From positions 1 through 45,196 of the forward strand of contig VXNP01000118.1 of the NCBI GenBank assembly GCA_009840525.1: a stretch of 45,196 nt of DNA. Reading direction: 5' to 3'. Every line of letters starts with the position of its first letter. Position 1 is the stretch's first letter. The position numbers and the translations under genes were made by a program. The DNA comes from Gammaproteobacteria bacterium (GTDB taxonomy: Bacteria > Gemmatimonadota > Gemmatimonadetes > Longimicrobiales > Gaopeijiaceae). Shown here piece by piece: positions 1 to 8,010 of the stretch. Below the pieces are notes generated by a model. It was not told where the DNA came from, made no database searches, and saw only the letters and a list, made by a program, of their open reading frames with translations.

Positions 1-112
1 ATCCCCCCCCCCCCCCGCCGCCCCGGGCGTCGGGGGGCGGGGCGGGGGCGCCGGGGGCGGGGCGTGCCCCGGGCGCCCGGCCCCCCCGCGTCCCGGGCCT
101 CGAGTTCCAGAT
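1..112. other. G/C homopolymer-rich edge tract
   Basis: The first ~110 bases are almost entirely G and C, with a run of more than ten C near the edge followed by repeated short G runs. The neighbouring coding sequence reads normally down to about base 110 and then loses its expected residues, for example the aromatic residue that normally follows a GG pair in this family. This suggests that the tract is either low-quality contig-end sequence or a real low-complexity insertion. A contig-edge artefact is the more likely explanation. Confidence 0.6.
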
Positions 113-251
113 GGTCGCGTGCGGCACGCAACGCGGGCGCCGGCATGAGGCCGGCGCCCGCGTTGTTCAGGTGGACCCGCTCCCGGCAGCCGGGAGTGTC
201 CGCCCGCAGCCGGGCGATGTCCAGGGGCGCCCGGACGGAGGTGGCCGTCAT
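1..251 (-). CDS. Class V aminotransferase-fold PLP enzyme, N-terminal fragment
   Basis: Partial gene running off the left edge. From ATG at 251 it reads MTATSVRAPLDIARLRADTP, followed by a segment containing HLNNAGAGLMP and then an ELEAR helix. The (H)LNNAG..LMP segment followed by a helix ending in E-x-E is typical of the start of cysteine desulfurase/isopenicillin-epimerase-like class V aminotransferases, where it helps form the PLP pocket. The PLP lysine lies outside the window. The gene is on the same strand as, and 42 bp downstream of, the amidohydrolase, so the two may be co-transcribed. Codons beyond about base 100 are unreliable because of the G/C tract. The family call is fairly secure, but the substrate (cysteine sulfur transfer, epimerisation or other) cannot be told. 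Confidence 0.65.
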   Translation of the reverse strand, partial: MTATSVRAPLDIARLRADTPGCRERVHLNNAGAGLMPAPALRAARDHLELEARDAGGPGARGTPRPRRPRPAPRRPGRRGGGG

Positions 252-293
252 CGTGCCGGGAAACAGCCGTTGCGCGGAGGTCTCGTCGCGCAG

Positions 294-1949
294 TTATCGC
301 CCGCTGTCGTCCGAGACCGCCGCCCGCGCCTCCTTCGCCTGACGCACCATCTCCCTCACGTCCTCAAGCAACTGCTGGGCGTCGTAGATGATGCCGTCCT
401 TGATCGTGTACTTGATTCCCCCGACGCGCCCGGGCACCCCGGTTTCGTCGTCCAGCTTGGGCGCGCCGTTGCCGTACAGCACCTTCAGGTTCTCGAGCGG
501 ATTCTCATCCACCAGAACCAGGTCGGCACGCGTATTCGGACGGACGATGCCGAAGTCGGCGGGGGCGTCGTCGTACTTGGTGAGCATCTGCGCCGGGTAC
601 AGGGTCGCGGAGCGGATCACTTCCACGGGATGGAAGCCGGCCTCGCGCAGCAGCTCGAACTCGCGGATGTAGTCGAAGCCGTAGAGCTTGTAGATGAAGC
701 CCGAGTCCGAGCCCGTGGTCACGATCCCGCCGGCGTTCTTGTAGTCGTTCAGGAAGTGCATCCACTTCTGGTAGAACCTGCGCCAGTGGTACTCGTCCTC
801 GGTGGTCCAGTAGAACCAGTAGGACCCGTGCGCTATCCGGCTGGGCTGGTAGAAGTCCTCCTGCGACGGAAGCGTGTACTCCTCGTGGTAATCCGCTTCG
901 CGCGCGCGCATGACATCGCGGCTGGCCTCGTAGATGGTCATCGTCGGATCGAGCCCGAAGCCCAGCTCCAGGAACTCGTCGATGAGGTCCTCCCACTGCT
1001 CGCTGCCGGGCTCCGCGGCCTGGTACCAGAGGCGTCCCACGTTGCCGAAGCGGTGCTGCTCGTCGTTGTAGTTGTAGTTGAGGGGCCAGTCCTGGACCGA
1101 GTAGTCGGTGAGCATGGACTCCATGAGCCCGTAGTAGTGCGTCATCATGTCCAGTCCGGACCGGGCCGCCTCGACCGCCGTCATGCGCGCCATGCCCATC
1201 TGGTCGAGGTGGGCGACGGTCTCGAGGTCGAAGCGATGCGCCTCATCGATGAGCGCGGCCATGATCTCGGGGTCGTAGGCGCCCAGCTTGAGGCCGTCGA
1301 TGGTCTGCCCGTCCACCTCCTGCGACGCGGCCCAGCGCACCCACTCGCGTGCGTCCTCGGGAGTGATGATCAGGCGTCCGCCCCAGCCCAGGCCGCTCCC
1401 GGGACGCGCATACGCGTACATGTGGGGCGCGACAATGGTGTTCTGGGCTGCCTTCGCCTTCTCGCGCAGCTGCCACTCGAACTCACCGTGGGGCACGCCC
1501 CGCGACGTGGTGATGCCGTGTCCCATCCACAGCTTGTAGACGTACTCACCCTGCGGGGCCTTCGGGACGCCTCCCGTGTGGGCGTGCATGTCCACGAAGC
1601 CGGGAAGCAGGAACATGCCCTCGCCGTCGATCTCGTGGTCGCCCGCCTCGGGACGCCGCTGCTCGTTGATATCCACCAGCGGGTAGCCCACCGAGGCTAT
1701 CTCGACGATGCGGTCGTTCTCGATGACGACGTCCATCGGCCCCCGGGGCGGCGAGCCGGTGCCGTCGATGACGGTCACCCCGCGGATGACAAGGCGGTCG
1801 AAGGGGCCCTGGCCCTCGTCGGCTCCGCGGGGGGTGGTGGGCTCCATCTGGGCCTGCGCGGCGATGGGCGCGAGGGAGACCGCCAGCGCACAGAGCACGA
1901 GGGACGACAGGAACGGGAGCGGGCGCCGGGATGACCGATAATGCTTCAT
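294..1949 (-). CDS. Secreted metal-dependent amidohydrolase
   Basis: 551-residue protein starting at ATG 1949, preceded by a good GGAGGAA ribosome site. An upstream in-frame TTG would add an unrelated stretch without a signal peptide and was rejected. Residues 1-33 form a Sec signal peptide ending AQA, so the enzyme is exported. The mature part begins with a beta-sandwich strand typical of the amidohydrolase superfamily. It then shows the metal motif GFVDMHAHTGG (His122 and His124), a candidate metal-bridging lysine in GLKLGAYD, His-containing HLDQMG and THYYG segments, a late TGSDSGF aspartate motif, and a C-terminal RADLVLVDENPL strand. This resembles the imidazolonepropionase/prolidase-like secreted amidohydrolases common in Gemmatimonadota and Acidobacteriota. 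The likely role is hydrolysis of a cyclic amide, a peptide or another C-N bond in the periplasm; the substrate is unknown. Confidence 0.9.
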   Translation of the reverse strand: MKHYRSSRRPLPFLSSLVLCALAVSLAPIAAQAQMEPTTPRGADEGQGPFDRLVIRGVTVIDGTGSPPRGPMDVVIENDRIVEIASVGYPLVDINEQRRPEAGDHEIDGEGMFLLPGFVDMHAHTGGVPKAPQGEYVYKLWMGHGITTSRGVPHGEFEWQLREKAKAAQNTIVAPHMYAYARPGSGLGWGGRLIITPEDAREWVRWAASQEVDGQTIDGLKLGAYDPEIMAALIDEAHRFDLETVAHLDQMGMARMTAVEAARSGLDMMTHYYGLMESMLTDYSVQDWPLNYNYNDEQHRFGNVGRLWYQAAEPGSEQWEDLIDEFLELGFGLDPTMTIYEASRDVMRAREADYHEEYTLPSQEDFYQPSRIAHGSYWFYWTTEDEYHWRRFYQKWMHFLNDYKNAGGIVTTGSDSGFIYKLYGFDYIREFELLREAGFHPVEVIRSATLYPAQMLTKYDDAPADFGIVRPNTRADLVLVDENPLENLKVLYGNGAPKLDDETGVPGRVGGIKYTIKDGIIYDAQQLLEDVREMVRQAKEARAAVSDDSGR

Positions 1950-2108
1950 GGGGTTCCTCCAGCGTGAGCGAGTTTCATTAAGGCGCAGGAAATCTAGGGA
2001 AAGCGCGGGTGGGGTGCGAACGGGTGAACACCGTCCCGGGCCGGTGGGGACGGACGGTCCCGCCTCGTGAACCTCCTCCTCGATCCCCCCGTCTGGCTCT
2101 GGAGCCTC

Positions 2109-2171
2109 TTGTCGATAGCCGCCGTCAACGGCCGACACCCAGCCGCTCGCGTCAACGACCAGGGGCTTCAA
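2109..2171 (-). pseudogene. Possible PIN-domain (VapC-like) toxin stump
   Basis: Starting at TTG 2171, which overlaps the stop of the preceding small ORF as TTGA, the reading frame begins MKPLVVDASGWVSAVDG. This closely resembles the first strand and helix of PIN-domain toxins (VVDAS.WVSA), including the first catalytic aspartate. After about 20 residues the similarity stops, and no continuation is visible in any frame before the amidohydrolase ribosome site. I read it as the 5' remnant of a deleted vapC. It is short, so chance resemblance cannot be excluded. The frame happens to stay open into the amidohydrolase. Confidence 0.3.
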
Positions 2172-2329
2172 CCTGGTTCGAGCCGATTCCGATCGGCTTC
2201 AAGGTGCTCGAGCGCTGTGGGCCCGGGCGGCGCCTGTTCCATCGCGGCATGGCAGTCCCTCAACCACGCGCGGAGCCATTCCTCAGGCGTCTGCTGGTCC
2301 GCCGCTTCATTCTCGATGGTGGCTTTCAT
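2168..2329 (-). CDS. Small acidic protein, possible antitoxin
   Basis: 53-residue ORF from ATG 2329 with an AGGA sequence about 8 bases upstream. It is charged and helix-rich, with an EEWLRAWLRD segment and an ending that reads ADRNRLEPG. It has no recognisable DNA-binding domain. The 4-base TTGA junction with the possible PIN toxin stump is the arrangement usually seen between antitoxin and toxin genes, which is the main reason for suggesting an antitoxin. I cannot name a family, and it could be a non-coding ORF in GC-rich DNA. Confidence 0.35.
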   Translation of the reverse strand: MKATIENEAADQQTPEEWLRAWLRDCHAAMEQAPPGPTALEHLEADRNRLEPG

Positions 2330-2366
2330 GTCGCTTTCCTGGCCAGCGCGCCCACGCAATAGGTCG

Positions 2367-3284
2367 TCAATCCCCGAACGCGGCTTCCGCCAGCCGCTTC
2401 TTGTACCACTCGGGGAAGCCCTTGGTGAGCGCGCCGTCGAAACGCTTCTCGAAGTGCTTCCACAAGCGGTCCTTGAGGTCGTCCAGGCACTCCTCGCGCA
2501 CGTCCTCGCGGATGTGGCGGATGATCCTGCCGATCTCGACCGGGGTGCCGCCTTCGATCAGCCCCTCGGCCAGCAGCCCGGTCACCACCTTCTCCCAGCG
2601 GGCCGGGCCGGAAACCGAGTCCGCCAGCACCTTGAGGAACTCGGTCTGCCTGAGGCGCTTCCAATCGGGGTTGCCGGCATGGGCCTCCTTGAACTTCTCC
2701 GAGACGAACTTGGCCCGGATCGGAAGACCATCCTCGCCAAAGAGGGGAACCTCGTGGGCACGCTTGATGACCACGCCCTCGATCCCGGGCCCGCCCAGGA
2801 ACGACTCCAGCTCCAGCAGCTTCTCCAGCCGGGCCGGGCTCGACAGCATCCCCTCGAAGAGGAGGGGCACCGCCTCGATTCCCAGCCGGGTCGCCACCCG
2901 GGCCTTTTCCTCGTAGCCGAGGTAGTCCTCGGTGCCGGCGTCGACATCGAAGAGAGCGATGTGGCCCAGCGGCACACGGCCATACGACAGCGTGTTGTGC
3001 CGCGGCCGGCCCACCGCCTCCCCGCGATAGACGACGCCCGGAGTCAGCAGGCCGTCTTCCGCCATCCGGCGGATCGACGCGACCGACGGGGCGAAGAGGT
3101 TCGGCGGGTCGACCAGATCGAGCGTAAGCCGCTTCGAGCGGGCCCACAGGCGAGGCGGATCGCCGACCAGACCCCAGCTGATCTGCGAGCCGTCCACCTT
3201 CTCTTCCACGACGACGGGCTTGTCGAGCAGTCCCTTCGTGGCACGGTGGCCGAGGGCGAAGATCTTTCCGTAGCGTCCCAGCAT
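2367..3284 (-). CDS. RNA ligase family protein (nucleotidyltransferase fold)
   Basis: 305 residues from ATG 3284, where the conserved MLGRYGKIFALGH start begins; longer in-frame starts add only low-quality sequence. All motifs of a covalent nucleotidyltransferase ligase are visible: motif I EEKVDGSQ with Lys29 as the residue that would be adenylylated, an RSK element, motif III around YRGEAVGRP, a glycine/glutamate motif IV IEGVVIKR, and motif V with paired lysines in RAKFVSEKFKE. A helical C-terminal domain of about 100 residues ends in PEWYKKRL. The family joins or repairs RNA 3'-OH/5'-phosphate ends using ATP and is found in scattered bacteria and phages. The gene diverges from ligA across a 342-bp gap, with no RtcB, kinase or phosphatase partner in sight. 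The natural substrate is unknown. Confidence 0.85.
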   Translation of the reverse strand: MLGRYGKIFALGHRATKGLLDKPVVVEEKVDGSQISWGLVGDPPRLWARSKRLTLDLVDPPNLFAPSVASIRRMAEDGLLTPGVVYRGEAVGRPRHNTLSYGRVPLGHIALFDVDAGTEDYLGYEEKARVATRLGIEAVPLLFEGMLSSPARLEKLLELESFLGGPGIEGVVIKRAHEVPLFGEDGLPIRAKFVSEKFKEAHAGNPDWKRLRQTEFLKVLADSVSGPARWEKVVTGLLAEGLIEGGTPVEIGRIIRHIREDVREECLDDLKDRLWKHFEKRFDGALTKGFPEWYKKRLAEAAFGD

Positions 3285-3626
3285 GGTTCTCGTCCGCGTG
3301 GAGGTCTGGCTCGCGACAGGGTGTCGAGAGCTTCTCGCGGCGCGAGAACCGGGATCGGCGGCCGACGGAAGTCGGCTGTGGCTTCGCGTGATGATGCGCC
3401 GGGTTGCAGCGTGACGGAATAAGCACGGCCGAGGTCCTCCGGTCAAGAGCTCCATTGGCGCTCTCGGCCGCCAGACCGGATGGCTCTCCGTGCACTCCGG
3501 CTGCGCGGCGAGTCCTCCCGGAGCGTGGCCCTGGCGTTGAGGTTATCGTTGTGTCGTTCGTCATCGCGGGCGGGCACAATCCATATCCGACCCGAGGAGC
3601 CTCCCCGACCCCTTGAGAACCAGGAC
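3285..3626. promoter_or_regulatory. Divergent intergenic region, RNA ligase / ligA
   Basis: 342 bp without a convincing gene lies between the divergent RNA ligase and DNA ligase starts, so it should hold promoters for both. I see one perfect inverted repeat at 3332-3348, listed separately. No -35/-10 pair is good enough to call on either strand. Short ORFs here are shadows without homology. Confidence 0.4.
3332..3348. repeat. Inverted repeat TTCTCGC-N3-GCGAGAA
   Basis: Perfect 7-bp arms with a 3-bp centre, 48 bp upstream of the RNA ligase start in the divergent promoter region. It could be a repressor operator for the ligase gene or a short RNA hairpin in its leader. There is no other evidence for a function. 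Confidence 0.4.
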
Positions 3627-5735
3627 GTGACCGCAAGCGAGGGGGAAGTTCGGCGCCGAGCCGACCGCCTGCGCGCCGAGATCAGGCGCCACGACCACCT
3701 CTACCATGTCGAGAACCGGCCAGAGATCTCGGACGGCGCCTACGACAGGCTGTTCCGCGAGCTTCAAGCCATCGAGGAGGAGTTTCCACACCTCCTGACC
3801 CCCGACTCCCCCACACAGCGGGTCGGGGCGGATCCGCTTTCGCAACTCCCGGTGGTGCGGCATGTGGTGGCCATGCTGTCGCTCGACTCGTCCGAATCGG
3901 AGGAGGATCTGCGTCGCTTCGACGAGCGGGTGCGCAAGGCGATGGACGGGCCGGTCGAATACCTCGTGGAGCCCAAGCTGGATGGGTCCTCGCTTGAGCT
4001 GGTCTATGTGGATGGGGTGCTGGACCGCGCCGTTACGCGGGGCAACGGGGTGGAGGGCGAGGGCGTCACCGAGAATGCGCGTACCATCCCTTCGGTGCCG
4101 CTGCGACTGAGGTTGGCAGAGGAGTTGGCGACGCTCGGTCCCTCCGATGGTGACTCGTCGGAATCGGCCGATGCCTTCCTGATCCCATCCCTGCTTGCCG
4201 TCCGGGGCGAGGTGCTCATGCACCTCTCTTCCTTCGAGGAATTGAACCGGACCCGTGTCGAAGCCGGTCTGGAACCCTACGCCAACCCGCGTAACGCGGC
4301 GGCGGGGGCGTTGCGCCAACTCGACTCGCGCATCACGCGGACGCGGCCGTTGGAGTTTTTCGCTTTCGACATCCTCGACATCAGGTGGGCGGCCTCCGGC
4401 ACCGAGGAGGGAGAAGCCTCCGCCGCTGAGGAAGCGAAGGGCTTCGACACCGACGAGCAGGCGGTGGAAGCGCTGCGCAGGTGGGGACTGCGGCTGCCGG
4501 ACCGCACCCGCAAAGTGGCGGACATCGACGAAGCCATCGCCTATCACGCCGAGTTCGCGCGGGACCGGGACGGCCTCGACTACGAGATCGACGGAGTGGT
4601 GCTGAAGCTGAACGCGTTGGCTCCGCGTGGCGCGCTGGGGAGCACGTCCCACCACCCGCGATGGGCGTTCGCATTCAAGTTCGCGCCCCGGCAGGAGGTG
4701 ACCCGCCTGGAGCGCATCACCGTGCAGGTCGGCCGCACGGGCAAGCTGACTCCGCTCGCCCTGCTGCGCCCCGTCGAGGTTGGGGGCGTGACCGTGTCGC
4801 GCGCCTCGCTGCACAACCGCGAGGAGCTGGAGCGCAAGGATGTGCGCGCGGGCGACCTGGTCCGCATACAGCGCGCGGGCGACGTCATTCCGCAGGTGGT
4901 CGAGCGGGTGGAGGAGCCCGGGCGGGTGCGCGGCGAACCCTTCCGGATGCCCGAGGAGTGCCCCCGCTGCGGCGCGGCCGTGGTGGAAGAGGGGCCGTTC
5001 GTGGTGTGTTCGAACCGCCTGGGCTGTCCGGCGCAACTGGAACGCGGCATCGAGCATTTCGTGTCGCGGGGCGGGCTCGACATCGAGGGCCTCGGTTCGG
5101 AGACGGTTGCGCTTCTGGTCGGTGAGGGCCTGGTGTGCGAGCCCGCCGACCTCTTCGATGTGACGCCGGACGACCTCCTCAAGCTCGAGGGGTTCGCGGA
5201 AACCAGGTCGAGAAAGCTGGCCGCGGCGATTCAGAGGGCGAGGAAGACGGAACTCGCGCGCTTCATCTACGGCCTGGGCATCCCCGAAGTGGGAGCCACG
5301 GTGGCGCGGGTGCTGGCTGCCGAGTTCCGCGATCTTACGATCCTGCGGACAACTACGGCGGAGCGACTCGAGGAGGTGGAAGGAATCGGGCCCATCATGT
5401 CGGAGAAGATCACGGCGTTCTTCTTCGACGAAGCCCGGGCCGCTTCTCTCGACGCCATCCTGTCCAAGGGCTTCGAGCTGATTCCTCCGCCCGAGCGGGA
5501 GAGCCGTGCGCTGGAGGGAAAGAGCTTCGTATTCACCGGAAGGCTGGACTCGATCACACGATCCGAGGCGAAGAAGCGCGTGGAGAGCCTCGGTGGCCGC
5601 GTGGTTTCTTCCGTAAGCTCCGCCACCGGATACCTGGTCAGGGGCGAGCGACCGGGATCCAAGGCGAGGAAGGCCGAAGAGCTGGAGGTTCCTGTGCTGG
5701 ACGAGCAGGCCTTCCTGAGATTGCTCGAGGAATAG
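3627..5735 (+). CDS. ligA: NAD-dependent DNA ligase
   Basis: About 702 residues from GTG 3627, chosen because the family's N-terminal domain (RADRLRAEIRRHDHLYHVEN) begins there; the longer ORF adds about 49 unrelated residues. Domains in order: domain Ia that grips NAD+ (HDHLYH, SDGAYDRLF), the adenylation domain with motif PKLDG (Lys117 forms the AMP adduct), the OB fold (about 385-470), a four-cysteine zinc finger (CPRC...CSNRLGC), helix-hairpin-helix repeats, and a C-terminal BRCT domain starting at LEGKSFVFTG. It seals nicks during replication and repair and is normally essential. Slightly long for the family because of two acidic, low-complexity insertions in the adenylation domain (around GPSDGDSSES and GTEEGEASAAEE). 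Confidence 0.97.
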   Translation: MTASEGEVRRRADRLRAEIRRHDHLYHVENRPEISDGAYDRLFRELQAIEEEFPHLLTPDSPTQRVGADPLSQLPVVRHVVAMLSLDSSESEEDLRRFDERVRKAMDGPVEYLVEPKLDGSSLELVYVDGVLDRAVTRGNGVEGEGVTENARTIPSVPLRLRLAEELATLGPSDGDSSESADAFLIPSLLAVRGEVLMHLSSFEELNRTRVEAGLEPYANPRNAAAGALRQLDSRITRTRPLEFFAFDILDIRWAASGTEEGEASAAEEAKGFDTDEQAVEALRRWGLRLPDRTRKVADIDEAIAYHAEFARDRDGLDYEIDGVVLKLNALAPRGALGSTSHHPRWAFAFKFAPRQEVTRLERITVQVGRTGKLTPLALLRPVEVGGVTVSRASLHNREELERKDVRAGDLVRIQRAGDVIPQVVERVEEPGRVRGEPFRMPEECPRCGAAVVEEGPFVVCSNRLGCPAQLERGIEHFVSRGGLDIEGLGSETVALLVGEGLVCEPADLFDVTPDDLLKLEGFAETRSRKLAAAIQRARKTELARFIYGLGIPEVGATVARVLAAEFRDLTILRTTTAERLEEVEGIGPIMSEKITAFFFDEARAASLDAILSKGFELIPPPERESRALEGKSFVFTGRLDSITRSEAKKRVESLGGRVVSSVSSATGYLVRGERPGSKARKAEELEVPVLDEQAFLRLLEE

Positions 5736-5916
5736 CCGAGCGGAATCCCGGACTACCGTCCGTGCCCGATCCCAAGGTGACGGTGCCCGCAACCCCGCGG
5801 GGCCCCGGATGGCATCCACCGGTGCGCGATTTCAGCGGTGCGTTTATCGTTCGTGGCATGGAACCCAGGAATCGCACCTCCAGCCGCCGCTACACGGCTC
5901 CGCCCAGGTAACCGGA

Positions 5917-6879
5917 TTGTATCTCGCGGCCCTGGGGCTGTTGGCGGGTGTGATCGGCCTCTATCTGGGCGCCCACTGGCTCGTCTTCGGCGCCGCCGGG
6001 CTGGGCAGGACGATCGGGGCGCGGCCCATCGTGGTGGGGCTGACCGTGGTCTCGCTGGGCACGTCCGCACCCGAGCTGGTGGTTTGTGTGCTCGCGGCCA
6101 TCGGGGGGAGTTCCGACCTGGCGATCGGCAACGCCCTCGGTTCCAATCTCGCCAACGTCGGCCTGATCCTCGCGGTCACCGCGATCGTCCAGCCGCTCGG
6201 CGTCAACCGGCGCATGGTGGTACGCGAGATTCCCGCCATGCTCGCGATCACCGTGCTGGCCTATCCGCTGATCGCCGACCAGTACGCATCTCGACTGGAC
6301 GGGGCGGTTCTTCTGGGCGTGCTCGTGATCTACCTGGGCGCCCTGCTGCGCTCGGCGCGCCGCGAGACCCCCGAGATCCTGAAGGAGTTCGAGGCGTTTT
6401 CCGAGGATGATGCCCGTGCCAAGCCGACATCGGTCACGAAGAACGTCCTGCTGGTCCTCCTGGGATCGGGACTTCTGGTGCTGGGCGGACGACTGATCGT
6501 CGTCAGCGCAATCGATATCGCCACGGGGATGGGCATCTCGGAGCTGCTAATCGGCGGCACCGTGGTCGCCATCGGCACATCGCTGCCCGAACTGGCCACC
6601 TCGGTGGTCGCGGCGACGCGCAACGAGGCGGATATCGCCGTCGGCAACGTCATCGGCTCCAACATCTTCAATCTGACTGCGGTCCTGGGCACCGCAGCCG
6701 TCATCGAACCGCTCTCGGTGGCCTCGGGCGTGCTGGGCCGCGAATTCCTCGCGATGTTCATCCTGTCGGCGCTGGTGTGGCCGATGGCGTGGTCCGCGCT
6801 CAAGGTGCGGCGCTGGGAGGGAGTTACGCTCCTGGCGCTCTACGCCGTATTCTGGCTGTGGCTGGGAGGGAGCGCATGA
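5917..6879 (+). CDS. Calcium/sodium antiporter, CaCA family
   Basis: 320 residues from TTG 5917, with an AGG about 8 bases upstream. The start was chosen because it begins directly at the first membrane helix and gives the usual family length of about 320. About ten hydrophobic segments form two inverted halves. Each half carries the family alpha-repeat: GTSAPEL with GNALGSNLANVG, and GTSLPEL with GNVIGSNIFNL. These supply the acidic and polar cation-binding residues. It probably exports Ca2+ in exchange for Na+ or H+ at the inner membrane, as YrbG-type proteins are thought to do. Its stop overlaps the next start (ATGA), so it is translationally linked to the DUF2157-like gene. Confidence 0.93.
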   Translation: MYLAALGLLAGVIGLYLGAHWLVFGAAGLGRTIGARPIVVGLTVVSLGTSAPELVVCVLAAIGGSSDLAIGNALGSNLANVGLILAVTAIVQPLGVNRRMVVREIPAMLAITVLAYPLIADQYASRLDGAVLLGVLVIYLGALLRSARRETPEILKEFEAFSEDDARAKPTSVTKNVLLVLLGSGLLVLGGRLIVVSAIDIATGMGISELLIGGTVVAIGTSLPELATSVVAATRNEADIAVGNVIGSNIFNLTAVLGTAAVIEPLSVASGVLGREFLAMFILSALVWPMAWSALKVRRWEGVTLLALYAVFWLWLGGSA

Positions 6880-8009
6880 GCAGATCCGACATGGAATCTG
6901 CGCTGGAGCGCTGGCAGGAGTCCGGCCTCATCTCCGGCGAGCTGGCCGAGCGGCTGCGGGAGGAGCACGAGCACAGCCAGCGGCGGGGGCGCCGGCGGTT
7001 TCTGCAATACGCCGTCGCGGGAATGGCGGGCATTCTGCTGGTGATCGCCGCGGTCACCTTCTTTGCCTGGTCGTGGCCCGAACTGGGGCCCGGGGCGCGC
7101 ACCTGCGTGATTGCCGGGACGGGGATCGCGATCGTGCTGCTGGGGATGCGGCTCGAGGCCGCGCGGCGCTACGTGCCGGTGACCTACGCGCTCCAGACCA
7201 GCGGTCTGATCCTGCTCCTCGCCGCGAGCGTGTACTCCATGGAGGCCTGGGACAACACGACGCCGGGGGGGGTCGTGGTCGGCCTTCTCGCCCTGGCGAC
7301 TCCGGCCGCGACCATCCCGGTCTTCGTGCGCCGCAACCCGATCATGCCGGCTGCGGGAACGGCGCTCGGCTACGGCTTCCTGGCGGCGTTTCTCTTTCGG
7401 GCCTTCGATCTCGACGCCGACGTCATCATCTGGATCCTCGACGGCGCGCTGGCGGCTACCCTGGTGATTCTTGCGCTGCTGCTGCGAGCCGGACGCGCAC
7501 AGTCCGTCTCCCGCCGAACGCTGTACGCCTTCACGGTCAGTCTCTACGCGGGTTATCCGATGGCCGGAATGACCGCGGCCGGACCTCTTGAACTGGGCGA
7601 GGAGACGCTTCTGGCGCTCGACGTCTGGCTGGTGCTGGTCACAGGGCTGGCGCTATGGGGCATCCACAGGGCCCCGGCGATGCTGCGGAGCGCACGCTAC
7701 AGCCTGCACCTCGCGGCATCGGTTCTGATTGCCATCCCGCTGGGATTCGGGACCACATTGGAGGTATACGATCTTCCTCCGCCGGGTGCGGCGGCCGTCC
7801 TGGCCGGGGCCGGGGCAGCCGGGCTGTGGTACGGCTTGCGGCAGGACGCGCAGCCGCTGGTGCTCTGTTCGTGCGCAACCATCGTCAGCGCCGCCTGGTA
7901 CCTGGGCGTGGATGCCGGAGAGCGCCTGGGTACGGTGCTCGCGCTGGCGTTTACCGCGGCGCTCTTCTTCTGGGTGGCCACCCGGTTGGGCAGGGGGAAG
8001 GAGGCATGA
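6876..8009 (+). CDS. DUF2157-like multi-pass membrane protein
   Basis: 377 residues from ATG 6876, sharing ATGA with the end of the antiporter gene. The N-terminal ~45 residues ([19 protein letters not shown]) look like the soluble helical DUF2157 segment. It is followed by a basic RRGRRR stretch and then about 10-12 transmembrane segments to the C terminus. The function of this family is not established. Its tight coupling to the antiporter and to fabI downstream suggests a membrane-associated role, but nothing in the sequence points to an activity. Confidence 0.75.
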   Translation: MSRSDMESALERWQESGLISGELAERLREEHEHSQRRGRRRFLQYAVAGMAGILLVIAAVTFFAWSWPELGPGARTCVIAGTGIAIVLLGMRLEAARRYVPVTYALQTSGLILLLAASVYSMEAWDNTTPGGVVVGLLALATPAATIPVFVRRNPIMPAAGTALGYGFLAAFLFRAFDLDADVIIWILDGALAATLVILALLLRAGRAQSVSRRTLYAFTVSLYAGYPMAGMTAAGPLELGEETLLALDVWLVLVTGLALWGIHRAPAMLRSARYSLHLAASVLIAIPLGFGTTLEVYDLPPPGAAAVLAGAGAAGLWYGLRQDAQPLVLCSCATIVSAAWYLGVDAGERLGTVLALAFTAALFFWVATRLGRGKEA

Positions 8010-8010
8010 A

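Noticed and set aside
3561..5819. Long minus-strand ORF antisense to ligA
   Set aside because: It is the mirror of a highly conserved gene in GC-rich DNA. Its translation is rich in Arg, His, Gln and Leu, with no motif.
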